Positions 54,434 to 55,190 of a stretch of 55,190 bases of DNA are shown in pieces. The notes under the pieces were generated by a model. It ran no database searches. It was not told the DNA's origin and worked only from the letters and a program-made list of their open reading frames with translations. The stretch lies in assembly GCA_013215945.1 (NCBI GenBank), contig JABSOM010000018.1, positions 1 to 55,190 of the forward strand, written 5' to 3'. Source of the DNA: Campylobacteraceae bacterium (GTDB lineage: Bacteria > Campylobacterota > Campylobacteria > Campylobacterales > Arcobacteraceae). Position 1 is the first letter of the stretch; each line of letters opens with the position of its first letter. A program made the position numbers and the translations under genes.

Positions 54434-54589
54434 GCCTAAAATTAATTTTATTTCTCCCCTTCAAGTTAAAAAGTGCAACACTAATCTTAAAGCTATAACT
54501 AATAATAATTTGTAATTACTATGAAGATATAAAATTATAGAAACAATTTTACATATACTTTAATGTAAATTAACAAATAATTGAAGCGT

Positions 54590-54736
54590 TTAATCTATTC
54601 CAAACGTTTTTTTAATATTTTGAATGTAGGGGTGTTTTACTTTTTTATTAGCCAAGGAACTAGTATATTCATTTTGAAAATATCCAATGAACCCTAGTAT
54701 AAGTAATGCAATTATACTATATATAGTTAGCTTCAT
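54590..54736 (-). CDS. 48-residue single-TM protein
   Basis: 48 aa from ATG 54736, chosen because AAGGAG lies 6 nt before it; reading further upstream adds residues without a Shine-Dalgarno. One hydrophobic N-terminal helix (about 4-20, IYSIIALLILGFIGYF), then a polar basic tail. It could be a signal anchor or a signal peptide. No family recognised. Confidence 0.6.
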   Translation of the reverse strand: MKLTIYSIIALLILGFIGYFQNEYTSSLANKKVKHPYIQNIKKTFGID

Positions 54737-54843
54737 TTTAATCTCCTTAATATTATATAAATTATACCTCAAATATTGTTTGTTTCGACACCAAAAGAAC
54801 ACTAAATCGAGTTATCATATTACTATCAAATAAGGATAGCACT

Positions 54844-55128
54844 ATGACCACAATATCTGCACAATCAAATATTAGCTTTAATACTTATACTCCAGCAATT
54901 AATTCCACAAATTTAAGCACTAAGCTTAATAATAATGAAAATGTGGAGGAAACACCTGAAAACTTGATGCCAATCCAATTGAATGAAAAAGAACAATGGT
55001 CAAATCAAGAAGTTGCAGCTATTTATTTTAACCGGCAAGCAAGTCAACTTACGAAAGATTTGATTACTATTTATGCAGATGCAAAAAAAGAAACAACATT
55101 AAGAGATATTAATGAGTTGCCACCTTAA
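54844..55128 (+). CDS. Hypothetical protein, unknown
   Basis: 94 aa, soluble, Asn/Thr-rich N-terminal half (about 1-35), then a more ordered part with KEQWSNQEVAAIYFNRQASQL. Shine-Dalgarno AAGGA is 7 nt before the ATG. No family recognised. Not membrane bound and without Cys. The remaining 62 bases of the window hold nothing I can assign. Confidence 0.6.
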   Translation: MTTISAQSNISFNTYTPAINSTNLSTKLNNNENVEETPENLMPIQLNEKEQWSNQEVAAIYFNRQASQLTKDLITIYADAKKETTLRDINELPP

Positions 55129-55190
55129 AATCTAATAAAGTATTTACTATTTTAAAAAGAAATTTTATCTTTTATTCACATCGAACCTTT

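Noticed and set aside
1-55190. CRISPR arrays, insertion sequences, prophage
   Set aside because: No regularly spaced repeats, transposase, integrase or phage structural gene could be recognised.

Overview
The window looks like chromosomal DNA of a member of the Campylobacterota, most likely an Arcobacteraceae species. This is an inference from the very AT-rich sequence, from promoters that mostly show only a TATAAT-type -10 box, and from gene content (dTDP-rhamnose and heptosyltransferase LPS locus, DctPQM TRAP transporter with a Cache-domain histidine kinase, GyrA with Thr at the position where Campylobacter has Thr86). I see no phage, insertion sequence, plasmid or CRISPR signature; nearly all of it is ordinary chromosome.

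Layout. 1-190: the last bases of a 5S rRNA, its terminator and an oddly paired tRNA-Thr. 0.3-9.0 kb: signalling and envelope genes, namely a DUF2721 membrane protein, a diguanylate cyclase with a CxxCH sensor domain, two small basic or zinc-ribbon proteins, two tandem Cache-domain class III nucleotidyl cyclases, and a two-gene MotA/MotB-like motor resembling ZorA/ZorB without other Zorya genes. 9.1-16.0 kb: DEDDh exonuclease, Tex, DUF5661 protein, DEAD-box helicase, a small lipoprotein, a radical SAM/SPASM protein and an EI24-type membrane protein. 16.0-21.5 kb: a response regulator and Cache histidine kinase transcribed divergently, next to a dctP-dctQ-dctM operon. 21.9-30.2 kb: gltB-gltD, an IMPase-family phosphatase, a ferredoxin and a Ppx/GppA phosphatase. 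30.2-46.2 kb: an LPS locus (waaC, lipid A acyltransferase, GT9, O-antigen ligase, rmlACDB, an InaA-type kinase, GT2, GT4, deacetylase, WaaE-like GT2, GT9, waaF, a glycosidase-like protein, a short GT4). 46.3-55.1 kb: housekeeping genes rpmB, a K+ channel, argJ, ydcH-like, gyrA, asd and hemE, then tRNA-Asn and two small unknown genes.

The most unusual signal is at 13.5-14.3 kb. Three neighbouring genes (DEAD-box helicase, lipoprotein, radical SAM protein) have a promoter and a well-spaced Shine-Dalgarno sequence, but AUC, AUU and AUU where AUG is expected. No in-frame AUG, GUG or UUG gives a full-length product, so standard gene calling truncates or misses all three. Second-tier observations are the orphan ZorAB-like motor with an Asn-codon microsatellite, a glycosidase-like LPS-locus protein that appears to have lost its acid/base glutamate, the tandem cyclases, and the degenerate tRNA-Thr. 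I did not find a convincing new multi-gene system.
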